The translations under genes and the position numbers were made by a program. A stretch of 64,000 nucleotides of DNA from Chitinophagales bacterium (GTDB lineage Bacteria > Bacteroidota > Bacteroidia > Chitinophagales > Chitinophagaceae), in NCBI GenBank assembly GCA_017303855.1, contig JAFLBL010000001.1, positions 124,001 to 188,000 on the forward strand. Direction: 5' to 3'. Below the pieces are notes generated by a model. That model was not told where the DNA came from and made no database searches. It saw nothing but the letters and a program-made list of their open reading frames with translations. Positions 43,888 through 53,566 of this stretch are shown piece after piece (the first letter of the stretch is position 1; every line of letters starts with the position of its first letter).

Positions 43888-46518
43888 ATGAGAAGTTTTT
43901 TCCTGCTAATATCTTCATTATTAACACTTTGCTCTTTAAATGCTCAAATGCCGGGCGGCGGAGGAAACCGTCCGGGCGGTGGCAGAAGTCAATTGACGGG
44001 GTCTTTCTATGGAAAAATCCTGGAAGCCAAAACCTCCAAACCTATCGAATACGCATCGGTTCAGTTGTTACAGAACCGGTTTGACAGTGTCAGCAAAAAG
44101 AGAAAAGAAGTCGTTGTGACCGGTATGCTTACTGACAACCATGGTGATTTCAGACTGGAGAATGTGCCTGCTTTTGGTCAGTTGAAACTGCAGGTAACGA
44201 TCCTCGGGTATAAACCTTATGAACAAACGGTTTCTTTCGATATCAAACCCGGTGGTGACATGAGCAATATAATGTCCGCACTGGATAAGGACCTGGGAAA
44301 TATTAAAATTGATATAGAGGAAAAAACACTGGATAATGTAACCGTTACATCCACTAATCCGGGTTTGCGTCTCGGGATTGACCGCAAAGTGTTCAATGTA
44401 GATAAAAACATGGTGTCTGCGGGTGGTACAGCCGTGGATGTAATGCGTAATGTCCCTTCTATCAGTGTAGACATTGACGGCAACGTATCCATGCGGAACA
44501 ATACACCTCAGCTTTTTGTAGATGGCCGTCCTACCAATCTCAGCCTTGATCAGATTCCGGCTGATGCCATTGAGTCGGTTGAAATTATAACGAATCCCTC
44601 GGCCAAGTTTGACGCGTCCGGAGGCACAGCCGGTATTCTGAATGTGATTCTGAAGAAGAATAAACGCGTGGGCTACAGCGGCAGTGTCCGCACCAATATT
44701 GATACCCGCGGTCGTGTAGGTTTTGGTGGTGATATAAACATCCGGAAAGACAAAGTCAATTTCTTTATGAATGCCAACATGAACCAGCGTAAATCCATCA
44801 GTACCGGCACTACTGACCGGACCACGCTGATTGGCACTCCGAATACGGCCATGCACCAGGTGGACGAAAGTATTTCAAAAGGTAATTTCCTGTTTTTCCG
44901 TTCGGGTTTTGATTTCTTTCTTGATAACCGGAATACCCTTTCCATAGCGGGTAACCTGGGTCAGGGGCGTTTTAAACCTACCTCGGAAAGTGATATTGAA
45001 ATTGATTCACTGTATAGTCCGGTGAAATCATCTTTCAGTGATCGTTTTTCGAACAGCAACAGCCGGTTTAACCATGCAGGCGCCATGCTTAGCTTTAAAC
45101 ACCTGTTTCCCAAACAGGGAGAAGAGTGGACAGCTGACATAAATTATAACCGCAGTAAAAACAATAACCTGAACCTGGTCAGTACAAATTATTATACTGA
45201 TCTGCTCAGTCCGGCCATCAGCAGTTTCAATCAGCAGCAGGATGGCAGTGGTACTAATCAGAATATCGTGGTACAGACCGACTATGTAAAGCCGCTGACC
45301 GAAAAATCAAAACTGGAAATGGGATTAAGAGCCCAGTTCCGTAACGTGGATAATAAAAACAATTTTTATATTGTTGGCGCTGGCGGCACCCTCACGTTTG
45401 TACCTGATCAGTCCGTCAATTATACCAGTATCGACAACGTTTACGCTGCATATACCACGTATTCCAACCAGATTAAAAACTTTGGGTATCAGCTCGGCTT
45501 ACGGGTGGAAAGCTCCGACTATGAAGGTCAGTTGCCGGATAAAGGACAAAGCTTCAATATCAATTTCCCGGTAAGTTTATTCCCGAGTGTTTTCCTGAAT
45601 CAGAAGCTGAAAAAAGACCAGGATCTGCAACTCAACTATTCACGGAAAATCAACCGGCCCAATTTCTTCCAGCTCTATCCCTTTACGGATTATTCCGATT
45701 CACTGAATATCAGCAGGGGTAATCCCGGTCTGAGCCCGGAGTTTACCAATTCGCTGGAACTTTCGTATCAGAAAACTTTTAAGAACAGGGATAATTTTAT
45801 TGCCTCGCTGTATTATAAGAACACTACGGACCTGATCACCCGTTATCAGGATAAAGAAACCAATCTGAGTGGTAAAGAAGTGCTGATCAACACGTATATC
45901 AATGCCAGTTCCAGCTATGTAACCGGTCTTGAACTGGTCTCCAAAAACAAAATGGCGAAGTGGTGGGATATGACCAGCAACCTGAGCCTGTTTACCTCAA
46001 AAATCAAACTCAATATTGCAGGGCAACCTGAACAGGATCCCTTTGCCAGTTGGTTTTTAAAAATCAACAATACGTTTAAACTGCCGAAAAACTTTACCCT
46101 GCAGTTGTCCGGAGAATATACATCCAAAACCATTCTGCCGCCCGGCGGCAGCGGTGGCGGTGGTGGCCGTGGCGGCGGTATGTTTGGCGGTGGCGGTATG
46201 GGCATGTTCGGACAGGCCAGTGCTTCCCAGGGCTATGTAAAAGCCAATTATTATGTAGATGGCGGTCTGCGCTATGAGTTCCTGAAAAACAAACAAGCAT
46301 CCCTTTCCCTGAATGTGAATGATATATTCCGGACCCGCCGGCAGAATATTTTCTCCCAATCCGCTTATTTCACCCAGGAAGTGTTCCGTCGGCGTGACCC
46401 GCAGATTTTCCGGCTGAATTTCAACTGGCGCTTCGGCAAATTCGATCCGAACCTGTTTAAACGGAAAAACAATAAGAATCAGGATAACGGGGCAGAAGGA
46501 ATGAATATGGGGCAATAA
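43888..46518 (+). CDS. TonB-receptor-like outer-membrane beta-barrel protein (OMP_b-brl family)
   Basis: Start 43888 gives a signal peptide (MRSFFLLISSLLTLCSLNAQ) and 876 residues. After a Gly-rich stretch (MPGGGGNRPGGGRSQ) comes a carboxypeptidase-regulatory-like domain (GSFYGKILEAKTSKPIEYAS), a plug domain (VFNVDKNMVSAGGTAVDVMRN split into shorter blocks; PQLFVDGRPTN; IESVEIITNPSAKFDASG) and a long beta-barrel. Near residue 760 a Gly/Met-rich insert (GGRGGGMFGGGGMGMFG) interrupts the barrel strands. The family is TonB-dependent-like, ligand unknown. A terminator follows at 46544. Confidence 0.9.
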   Translation: MRSFFLLISSLLTLCSLNAQMPGGGGNRPGGGRSQLTGSFYGKILEAKTSKPIEYASVQLLQNRFDSVSKKRKEVVVTGMLTDNHGDFRLENVPAFGQLKLQVTILGYKPYEQTVSFDIKPGGDMSNIMSALDKDLGNIKIDIEEKTLDNVTVTSTNPGLRLGIDRKVFNVDKNMVSAGGTAVDVMRNVPSISVDIDGNVSMRNNTPQLFVDGRPTNLSLDQIPADAIESVEIITNPSAKFDASGGTAGILNVILKKNKRVGYSGSVRTNIDTRGRVGFGGDINIRKDKVNFFMNANMNQRKSISTGTTDRTTLIGTPNTAMHQVDESISKGNFLFFRSGFDFFLDNRNTLSIAGNLGQGRFKPTSESDIEIDSLYSPVKSSFSDRFSNSNSRFNHAGAMLSFKHLFPKQGEEWTADINYNRSKNNNLNLVSTNYYTDLLSPAISSFNQQQDGSGTNQNIVVQTDYVKPLTEKSKLEMGLRAQFRNVDNKNNFYIVGAGGTLTFVPDQSVNYTSIDNVYAAYTTYSNQIKNFGYQLGLRVESSDYEGQLPDKGQSFNINFPVSLFPSVFLNQKLKKDQDLQLNYSRKINRPNFFQLYPFTDYSDSLNISRGNPGLSPEFTNSLELSYQKTFKNRDNFIASLYYKNTTDLITRYQDKETNLSGKEVLINTYINASSSYVTGLELVSKNKMAKWWDMTSNLSLFTSKIKLNIAGQPEQDPFASWFLKINNTFKLPKNFTLQLSGEYTSKTILPPGGSGGGGGRGGGMFGGGGMGMFGQASASQGYVKANYYVDGGLRYEFLKNKQASLSLNVNDIFRTRRQNIFSQSAYFTQEVFRRRDPQIFRLNFNWRFGKFDPNLFKRKNNKNQDNGAEGMNMGQ

Positions 46519-46543
46519 GGGAATCCTCACCCGATAAGTGCGT

Positions 46544-46575
46544 AAGGTTTTGCATATTTGCAAAACCTTTTTTTT
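46544..46575 (+). terminator. Terminator between the barrel protein and the glycosyltransferases
   Basis: 11-bp stem AAGGTTTTGCA/TGCAAAACCTT (46544-46554 with 46559-46569) followed by a T run to 46575. It overlaps the N-terminal extension of the next reading frame and argues for a later start there. Confidence 0.9.
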
Positions 46576-46591
46576 AACCCACCCCCTGTCT

Positions 46592-47683
46592 TTGAAGAAA
46601 ATTTATTTTACCGTCACCAATGACCTGACTTTTGATCAGCGTATGCACCGGATCTGCGGTTCATTGTCGGCTGCCGGATATGAAGTGATACTGACAGGAA
46701 GGAAAAGAAAAAATTCCCTGCCACTGCAGGACAAACCATTCCGGCAACACCGGATCAGCTGCTGGTTTGATAAAGGAAAATTGTTTTATGCCGAATACAA
46801 TATCCGGTTATTCTTTTTCCTGTTGTTTAAAAAAATGGATGCCGTTTGTGCCATTGACCTGGACAGCATCCTCCCCTGTCTCTGGATTTCCCGGCTCAAA
46901 AAAATTCCACGGGTATACGATGCACATGAATTGTTTTCTGAACTCAAAGAAGTGATCAGCCGGCCTTATGTACATCAGTTCTGGTTGGGGGTGGAACAGA
47001 AAGCCGTACCTCAATTCAAATGGGGGTATACGGTAAGTGAGAGTATTGCCGAAGAATTCCACCGGCGATATAAAGTAGAATACCGGGCCATCCGGAATGT
47101 GCCGGTTTTGCAGATGGATGTGAGCCCGGTTGCGTCAGAAAAGACAATTGTATATGTAGGTGCCGTGAACGAAGCCCGGGGATTTGAATACCTCGTGCCT
47201 GCCATGCAATGGGTGAATGCAAAACTACTGATCTGCGGGGATGGCAATTTTATGGGACAACTAAAAGACCTGATCCGTGAATTCAAGTTGGAAGAAAAGG
47301 TTGAATTAACCGGTATGCTCCCTCCTGAAAAACTCCGTGAAATGGCTAAAACCACATATATCGGAGTGGCTGTTCCTGAAAAAGAGGGACTGAATCAATA
47401 CCTGGCCCTGCCCAATAAATTCTTTGACTATATTCATGCCGGTCTTCCACAGGTGACAGTAGATTACCCGGAATACCGGAAACTGAATAAAAAATGGGAA
47501 GTGGCCGTGCTGATCAACGACCTGGCACCCAAAAGAATTGCTGCGGCACTCAACAATTTGCTGGAAGATACTGTTCTATACAACAGGCTGCGGGAAAACT
47601 GCCTCAAAGCCAGGGAATCACTGAACTGGCAGGAAGAAGAAAAAAAACTAATTGCATTTTATCAAACCCTGTTTGACGCTTGA
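46592..47683 (+). CDS. Glycosyltransferase, GT4-like (first of a pair)
   Basis: Start TTG at 46592 is preferred: the GTG at 46538 lies upstream of a strong terminator, and the first beta strand KKIYFTVTNDLTFDQRM starts here, giving 363 residues. It has a two-Rossmann GT-B layout: an N-terminal domain with RVYDAHELFSELKEV, and a C-terminal domain with TIVYVGAVNEARGFEYL, KLLICGDGNFMGQL and the donor-site stretch LALPNKFFDYIHAGLPQV. The acceptor and sugar are unknown. Its stop overlaps the start of the next glycosyltransferase, so the two are co-translated. Confidence 0.85.
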   Translation: MKKIYFTVTNDLTFDQRMHRICGSLSAAGYEVILTGRKRKNSLPLQDKPFRQHRISCWFDKGKLFYAEYNIRLFFFLLFKKMDAVCAIDLDSILPCLWISRLKKIPRVYDAHELFSELKEVISRPYVHQFWLGVEQKAVPQFKWGYTVSESIAEEFHRRYKVEYRAIRNVPVLQMDVSPVASEKTIVYVGAVNEARGFEYLVPAMQWVNAKLLICGDGNFMGQLKDLIREFKLEEKVELTGMLPPEKLREMAKTTYIGVAVPEKEGLNQYLALPNKFFDYIHAGLPQVTVDYPEYRKLNKKWEVAVLINDLAPKRIAAALNNLLEDTVLYNRLRENCLKARESLNWQEEEKKLIAFYQTLFDA

Positions 47684-48804
47684 CAAGGCAGTTACATATA
47701 GTTTGTCTGGATACCCCCTGGCCCGCTGATTACGGTGGTGCCATTGATATGTTTTATCGTATCAGGGCCTTGCAGGAAGCAGGAGTCAGCATTCATTTGC
47801 ATTATTTCTCTTATCATCAAAAGGGCAATCCAACTGAACTGAATCAATACTGCGCCAGTATACATATTTATGAAAGACGCACCGGCTGGAAAGGATTTTC
47901 TTTCAGCCTTCCTTATATTGTCTCTTCACGAATCAATATTGAGCTGGCCAATAACCTGAACCAGGACAATCATCCCATCCTGCTCGAAGGAGTACATTGT
48001 ACCGGCATACTGCCATTGATAAATAAGGAAAACCGGAAGATCGTTGTACGGCTGCATAATAATGAAAGCGCTTATTATCGTTTTCTAGCGGCCAGTACCC
48101 GTAACCTGTTCAAAAAATTATACTTCCGGTTTGAAAGTTCTTTGCTCTCAAAGTATGAAAAGAACCTGCCGAAAGAATTGCAGTATGCCTGTATCACTCA
48201 ACGGGAAGAACAGTTTTTCAAAAATGAATATGGATTAAAGAACGCTTTTTTCCTGCCGGTATTTACCCCTTATCACGAGATCCTGAGTCTCGAAGGCATG
48301 GGCACATTCTGTTTATACCATGGCAACCTGGGTGTGGCAGAAAATGAAAAAGCCGCTATCTGGCTGCTCAACGAAGTGTTCTTCAAGATCAAGATACCAC
48401 TGGTAATCGCAGGAAAGAATCCGTCCCGAAGACTTGATAAACTGGCCCATCTCTGTCAGCATACCTGCCTCGTGGCCAATCCATCAGACACCGAACTGAA
48501 TGACCTGGTGCGACTGGCGCATATCAATGTACTGCCCTCCTTTAGTGATACCGGAATCAAGATCAAATTGCTCCATGCCCTGTTTGAAGGCCGGCATTGC
48601 ATTACCAATGAAGCGATGGTGAAAGGGACTGGTCTTGAAGGGGCCTGTCATGTTGGTACCAATGCACAGGCATTCGCCTCCATCGTGCTGCAATTGCATC
48701 ATCAGCCTTTTTCAGAAGAAGAAATACGGTTGAGGAAAAATATGCTGGGCCAATCCGGTGACAATGCCCACCATGCCCGGCTGCTTAGTCAATACTTATG
48801 GTAG
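47680..48804 (+). CDS. Glycosyltransferase, GT4-like (second of a pair)
   Basis: A 374-residue GT-B-type transferase starting at a TTG that overlaps the preceding stop (TTGA). The N-terminal domain starts QLHIVCLDTPWPADYGGAID, a typical opening with an acceptor-site Gly-Gly. The C-terminal domain has CLYHGNLGVAENEKA, PLVIAGKNPSRRL and the donor-site GIKIKLLHALFEGRHCIT. With its neighbour it likely adds two successive sugars to a surface glycan, but no other polysaccharide gene is nearby. Its last 20 bases overlap the end of ftsE on the other strand. Confidence 0.85.
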   Translation: MTRQLHIVCLDTPWPADYGGAIDMFYRIRALQEAGVSIHLHYFSYHQKGNPTELNQYCASIHIYERRTGWKGFSFSLPYIVSSRINIELANNLNQDNHPILLEGVHCTGILPLINKENRKIVVRLHNNESAYYRFLAASTRNLFKKLYFRFESSLLSKYEKNLPKELQYACITQREEQFFKNEYGLKNAFFLPVFTPYHEILSLEGMGTFCLYHGNLGVAENEKAAIWLLNEVFFKIKIPLVIAGKNPSRRLDKLAHLCQHTCLVANPSDTELNDLVRLAHINVLPSFSDTGIKIKLLHALFEGRHCITNEAMVKGTGLEGACHVGTNAQAFASIVLQLHHQPFSEEEIRLRKNMLGQSGDNAHHARLLSQYLW

Positions 48805-49474
48805 CATTATCAAGTACCTGCCCTCTTTCGGTTCTGATCATCCGGGCCGGAAACTTCTGTACCACGATGTAATCATGGGAAGCCATTACCACGGCTGTAT
48901 TATAATCATGCGCAATCTGGAAGATCAGTTTCATGATTTCATCTGAGGTTTCCGGATCCAGGTTACCGGTTGGCTCATCCGCCAATATGAGCTTTGGAGA
49001 GTTTAATAAAGCCCGGGCTATATCAATACGTTGTTGTTCACCACCACTCAGTTCAAAAGGCATTTTAAACCCTTTTGATTTCAAACCCACTTTATCGAGA
49101 ACATCGGCAATCTTTTCATTCATGAGCTTTTCATCCGTCCAGCCGGTGGCGCGTAATACAAATTTCAGGTTATCATTCACATTCCGGTCGGTAAGCAACT
49201 GAAAGTCCTGAAAAACCACACCCAGGGTACGGCGGAGATAAGGTACTTTCTTCCAGTCCAGGTCGCGCAGATTAAAACCTGCCACGGTGGCTTCCCCTTC
49301 TTTCAGTGGCAATTCACCATACAGGGTCTTCAGCAGGCTGGATTTACCGGTCCCGGTTTTACCCACCAGGTAAACGAATTCTCCCTTGTTAACTGTCAGG
49401 TTTACATGCTCTAAGATCAGGTTACTCCCCTGGTAAATATTGGCGTTTTTCAGTTCTATAATTGGCTCCGACAT
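48785..49474 (-). CDS. ftsE: Cell-division ABC-type ATPase FtsE
   Basis: A 229-residue ABC ATPase of FtsE length. Walker [10 protein letters not shown] (about residues 38-46), Q-loop VFQDFQLL, signature [15 protein letters not shown], Walker [14 protein letters not shown] and the switch His in VMASHDY. With FtsX it links the division ring to cell-wall hydrolases. FtsX is not in this window, so the assignment rests on overall similarity ([17 protein letters not shown]); a LolD-type transporter is a weaker alternative. Confidence 0.82.
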   Translation of the reverse strand: MSEPIIELKNANIYQGSNLILEHVNLTVNKGEFVYLVGKTGTGKSSLLKTLYGELPLKEGEATVAGFNLRDLDWKKVPYLRRTLGVVFQDFQLLTDRNVNDNLKFVLRATGWTDEKLMNEKIADVLDKVGLKSKGFKMPFELSGGEQQRIDIARALLNSPKLILADEPTGNLDPETSDEIMKLIFQIAHDYNTAVVMASHDYIVVQKFPARMIRTERGQVLDNATISID

Positions 49475-49537
49475 CTGTTAATGGGTTTCCTGCAAAATAA
49501 AGCAAAGTCAGCCTGAAAAAGCACAAAAATTTACTTT

Positions 49538-49573
49538 AACTAATTTTTTAGTTGTTTAACTAAAAAATTAGTT
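49538..49573. promoter_or_regulatory. Two mirrored 16-bp dyads: likely BlaI-type operators
   Basis: AACTAATTTTTTAGTT at 49538-49553 and AACTAAAAAATTAGTT at 49558-49573 are each near-palindromic and reverse complements of each other, with 4 bases between them. They lie 27 bases upstream of the BlaI-type gene, the normal place for its autoregulatory operator. Confidence 0.65.
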
Positions 49574-49600
49574 TTAGCTTCACTATAACAAATCACAGTT

Positions 49601-49972
49601 ATGAAAGCATTGACCAAAGCAGAAGAACAGATCATGCAGGTATTATGGAAGCTGGAGCAGGCCTTTCTCCGGGAGATCGTGGATGAAATGCCCGTTCCAA
49701 AGCCCCATCAGAATACGGTGGCTACCCTGCTGAAGATATTAGTGGAAAAAGAATTTGTGGCGGTTGAAGTACTGGGGCGTCAGCATCGGTATTCCCCGCT
49801 GATCAGCAAAGAAGAATATTCCGGTAAGAGTATTAAGCAGCTGGCGAAAAACTATTTCGAAGGCTCCTTCAGTAATGTAGTCTCTTACCTCGTAAAGGAA
49901 AATAATATTTCGGTGGATGAACTGGAGCAATTGCTCAACCAAATTAAAAAACAGCAAAACCAGTCCAAATGA
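49601..49972 (+). CDS. BlaI/MecI/CopY-family transcriptional repressor
   Basis: A 123-residue winged-helix repressor: LTKAEEQIMQVLWKLEQAFLREIVDEM, then the recognition helix region PKPHQNTVATLLKILVEKEFV, then the dimer helix region with NYFEGSFSNVVSYLV. It represses its own operon until cleaved by the membrane peptidase partner. It overlaps the next gene by 4 bases (ATGA), so translation is coupled. The mirrored dyads at 49538-49573 are the likely binding site. Confidence 0.93.
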   Translation: MKALTKAEEQIMQVLWKLEQAFLREIVDEMPVPKPHQNTVATLLKILVEKEFVAVEVLGRQHRYSPLISKEEYSGKSIKQLAKNYFEGSFSNVVSYLVKENNISVDELEQLLNQIKKQQNQSK

Positions 49973-52308
49973 ATCCATTGCTTAACTATGTGATCCAGGT
50001 GATGATTGTCTCCGGACTCCTCTACAGCTATTACCATTGGGTATTGCGGAATAAAAAATTCCACCGGTACAACCGGTATTATTTGCTGGGAGCCGCAATG
50101 TTAAGCATCCTTATCCCCTTGCTCAATATCCCGGTTTATTTTACCGGGGAAGAAGCCGCTTCTTCCATTGTATACTCCACCCTCACCGTATTTGCAGGCG
50201 GCAATACGGAAGATGCGGTAGTGGTCTATGCCAATACTGCCGGCAAAACAAGCTGGTTCACCTGGAACCATATCCTCCAACTGATCTATATTCTGGTAGC
50301 CTCACTGGTTTTTCTACGGATCATTTTTTCTTTACTGAAGATCCGTCGTATTGTTCGTAGTCATACTGTAGAGAACATCGGCCAGATCCGCTTTTTGAAT
50401 ACCGAAGAACCGGGCACTCCCTATTCCTTTTTCCGCTGGCTGTTCTGGAACCGGAAGATTGAACTGAATTCGGATAAAGGCGAACAGATCTTCCGGCATG
50501 AACTCTTTCATATTGAACAAAAGCATAGTCTGGATATCCTCTTCTTTGAACTCTTAACTGTAGCCGGCTGGTTCAATCCCTTTTTTCATTTAATGAAAAG
50601 GGAAACAAAAGCCATCCATGAATTCCTGGCCGACCAGTTTGCCGTAAATGAAAACAACCGCTGGGACTATGCTGAATTGCTGCTGATGCAGGTCCTGAAT
50701 ACCAATCAAAAACTCGTTCACCCGTTTTTCCATAACCAGATAAAACGACGTATAGCCATGATTACTTCTCCTCAAAAAACCTCCCATCAGTACCTAAGGA
50801 AACTGATGGTGCTGCCGGTAACTATCCTCAGTATTTTCCTGTTTGCCTTCTCGTACAAAGAAATTAAAAAAGAGGCAACATTGACGCCAGTTCCGGAACA
50901 GAAAATCAGTACAGACACTACTATTAAACCAACCCGTAAAATTGCAACGTTTAACGAAGTAGTATTAATTAGTGACAGCATTATATACAAGAGTACCCCG
51001 TCAAAAGTCCCGAAAAATAAATCACCTGAATCAATGGTCATTATGAATGGCAAACTGATTTCCAAAATGGACTACAGCAACAAAACTATTCTGTGTGACA
51101 GTATTGAGTATTACGAAGCTGGTGATAAAAAAGCGATCGAACTATATGGTCCGGAGGCCAAGGATGGAGTGATGATCATTCACAATGGGAAAATAACTAC
51201 TGCAACTGAAATCAAGATTAAAGAAGCGAAAAAACCAGAGGCAGATAAAATCTTTTCTAAAGTAGAAATCGAAGCTACCTTTCCGGGCGGCATGGATGCC
51301 TGGCGGAAATACCTGGAAAGAAACCTGGACGGGCAGGTGCCGGCAAAGAACAAAGCGCCCAAAGGTGTATATTCCATACTCGTTCAGTTTATAGTCTTGT
51401 CCGATGGAAATATCGGTGAAGTACAGGCGCTGACACATCAGGGGTTTGGTATGGAAGAGGAAGCTATAAAAATTATTAAGAAAGGACCCAAATGGATACC
51501 CGCTGTGCAAAATGGCAAACAGGTAAGCTCATACCGTAAACAACCGATAACATTTGTAGCGGATAATGGAGCCAGGAATGGAGTCGTTATAGCGGACGGA
51601 AAGGGTGAGATGCTCCATGAAGTGGTGATGGTGGGATATAGCGACCAACTTGCCCCGGCTAAACCTGATAAAAAGTTTTTTGAAAAAGTGGAAACAGAAC
51701 CGGGTTTTCCCGGCGGGAATGATAAATGGAAAGAATACCTTCAGAAAAACTGTAAAGGAACCGTTGCAACTGACAATGGCGCACCAGAAGGAAAGTACAC
51801 TGTACTGGTTCAGTTCCTGGTGGATAAAGAAGGAAATATCAGTAATATTCAGCCGCTGACAAATCATGGCTTTGGCATGGAAACGGAAGTAGTTCGATTA
51901 ATCACGAACGGACCGAAATGGATACCCGCTGTTCAAAACGGGAAAAAAGTCAATGCTTACAAAAAACAACCCGTCACTTTTGTCGTAAGTGATGGAGATA
52001 ATGAGCCCGATGAAAGTAAAGCGGGGGCTGTTCCTGAAATCGCTTTGAGTAAATTACAAAAGCTGACCGTAACAGAGGCACTTGGACTTCCAACCGGAAC
52101 GGACGTCATCAGTTTTAATTTTACTATTGATATGGAAAATGGAGATATTATTGAAATCAGGAATACCGGCAATACATTCAATCAAGCCACCAAACAGCAG
52201 TTTGCCAATACTAAACCGGGAAGACTGATGACCTTCGATTTTATAAAAATCAGGGTAAACGGAGAAGATAAGAAATCCGCATCACGGGTATATAAAGTGG
52301 TGCCTTAA
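49969..52308 (+). CDS. BlaR1/M56-family sensor peptidase with plug-like and two TonB C-terminal domains
   Basis: A 779-residue membrane protein. Residues 1-130 hold three helices, with a further helix after the peptidase domain (MVLPVTILSIFLFAF). The M56 zinc motif is HELFH (177-181), with a downstream Glu in AIHEFLADQFA. The periplasmic part contains a plug-domain-like stretch (AIELYGPEAKDGVMIIHNG) and two repeats with the TonB C-terminal fold, each ending in GPKWIPAVQNGK (near residues 500 and 635). It should sense an envelope signal and cleave the repressor. Its stop overlaps the purM stop on the other strand by 4 bases. Confidence 0.9.
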   Translation: MNPLLNYVIQVMIVSGLLYSYYHWVLRNKKFHRYNRYYLLGAAMLSILIPLLNIPVYFTGEEAASSIVYSTLTVFAGGNTEDAVVVYANTAGKTSWFTWNHILQLIYILVASLVFLRIIFSLLKIRRIVRSHTVENIGQIRFLNTEEPGTPYSFFRWLFWNRKIELNSDKGEQIFRHELFHIEQKHSLDILFFELLTVAGWFNPFFHLMKRETKAIHEFLADQFAVNENNRWDYAELLLMQVLNTNQKLVHPFFHNQIKRRIAMITSPQKTSHQYLRKLMVLPVTILSIFLFAFSYKEIKKEATLTPVPEQKISTDTTIKPTRKIATFNEVVLISDSIIYKSTPSKVPKNKSPESMVIMNGKLISKMDYSNKTILCDSIEYYEAGDKKAIELYGPEAKDGVMIIHNGKITTATEIKIKEAKKPEADKIFSKVEIEATFPGGMDAWRKYLERNLDGQVPAKNKAPKGVYSILVQFIVLSDGNIGEVQALTHQGFGMEEEAIKIIKKGPKWIPAVQNGKQVSSYRKQPITFVADNGARNGVVIADGKGEMLHEVVMVGYSDQLAPAKPDKKFFEKVETEPGFPGGNDKWKEYLQKNCKGTVATDNGAPEGKYTVLVQFLVDKEGNISNIQPLTNHGFGMETEVVRLITNGPKWIPAVQNGKKVNAYKKQPVTFVVSDGDNEPDESKAGAVPEIALSKLQKLTVTEALGLPTGTDVISFNFTIDMENGDIIEIRNTGNTFNQATKQQFANTKPGRLMTFDFIKIRVNGEDKKSASRVYKVVP

Positions 52309-53474
52309 TAAAGCAATTGCCCGTTGGGAGTGGTGATCACCAATTCCTTTTGCTCACTCGCTTCCACCCTGCCGATCACCTGTGCATCCACACCAAAACT
52401 TTTAGAGACGCTGATAATTGCATCGGCGTCTTTTTCATTGGTGTAGATCTCCAGTCTTGTTCCCATATTGAAGACCTGATACATTTCGCGGTCATCGGAT
52501 TTACTGGCATCCTGTATGATGTTGAAGATGACGGGAGGTGTAAAGAGGTTATCCTTAACGATCCGGACATTTTCCGGAATATATTTCATACACTTGGTCT
52601 GTCCGCCTCCGCTGCAATGGATCAATCCATGGATCGCCTCAAAATGATTTTCCAGCAGGGCTTTCATCACCGGCGCAAATGTACGGGTGGGTGATAAAAG
52701 CAGCTTACCCACCTGGTGCACCCGGTCACCATCTTTCACTTCATCCGTCATGCGATGCGGACCGATATAGACCACTGACTCATCCAGCGATGTATCATAG
52801 CTTTCCGGGAATCTGGCCCCGTATGTTTTGTGCAGCACATCATGTCGGGCACTCGTAAGACCGTTACTTCCCAGACCGCTGTTGTATTCTGTTTCATAAT
52901 TGGCCTGACCAAATCCGGCAAGACCCACGATCACATCTCCTGCCTTGATCTTTTCATTAGTGATCAGTTTGCTCTTGGGCCAGCGGGCGGCCATGGTACC
53001 ATTCACTGCGATACTGCGTACCACATCGCCCACATCGGCGGTCTCACCGCCCATAAAGGTGATGTTCACCCCGAAACCTTTCATGGTATCAAAGAAAGCC
53101 TGGGTACCATTGATCACGGCTTCCAGTACTTCTGCAGGAATTACATTTTTATTGCGGTCAATGGTTGAGGAAAAAAGCAGCTGATCATAGATACCTACGC
53201 AGAGCAGGTCGTCCAGGTTCATCACGATCGCGTCCTGCGCGATGCCCTTCCATACCGACACATCCCCCGTTTCTTTCCAGTATAAATAAGCCAGGATACT
53301 CTTTGTACCCGCCCCATCTGCATGCATCAGGTTCACCCATTCCGGATCCCCGCAGAGCACATCGGGGTATATTTTACAAAAAGCGTTGGCATAAAGGCCC
53401 TTGTCCAGGTTCTTCGTGGCCGCATGCACTTCTTCTTTCTGGGCCGAAACGCCTCTTTTGGAATATAACGACAT
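52305..53474 (-). CDS. purM: Phosphoribosylformylglycinamidine cyclo-ligase (AIR synthetase)
   Basis: A 389-residue enzyme of the ATP-grasp-like PurM fold, closing the imidazole ring in purine synthesis. It is longer than the roughly 345-residue E. coli enzyme, as in other Bacteroidota. Recognisable parts are HADGAGTKSILAY, AIVMNLDDLLCVG, FMGGETADVGDVV, VGLAGFGQANYETE and the late IHCSGGGQTK. It is a single-gene unit, tail to tail with the M56 gene and divergent from ribF. Confidence 0.9.
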   Translation of the reverse strand: MSLYSKRGVSAQKEEVHAATKNLDKGLYANAFCKIYPDVLCGDPEWVNLMHADGAGTKSILAYLYWKETGDVSVWKGIAQDAIVMNLDDLLCVGIYDQLLFSSTIDRNKNVIPAEVLEAVINGTQAFFDTMKGFGVNITFMGGETADVGDVVRSIAVNGTMAARWPKSKLITNEKIKAGDVIVGLAGFGQANYETEYNSGLGSNGLTSARHDVLHKTYGARFPESYDTSLDESVVYIGPHRMTDEVKDGDRVHQVGKLLLSPTRTFAPVMKALLENHFEAIHGLIHCSGGGQTKCMKYIPENVRIVKDNLFTPPVIFNIIQDASKSDDREMYQVFNMGTRLEIYTNEKDADAIISVSKSFGVDAQVIGRVEASEQKELVITTPNGQLLY

Positions 53475-53566
53475 CTTTGGGGGGTATTTGCTGCAAACAT
53501 AATTAAAGTTGGGGGATTGGGAAATGGGAAGTGGTGCTTTACTAACGACCTGCCTTTGCCGGCAGG

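Noticed and set aside
44068..44856. A 262-residue frame antisense to the outer-membrane barrel gene
   Set aside because: Shadow of the real gene at 43888-46518; no independent features.
46538..46591. GTG start for the first glycosyltransferase
   Set aside because: It lies upstream of a strong terminator hairpin, and the extra 18 residues are not part of the GT-B fold.
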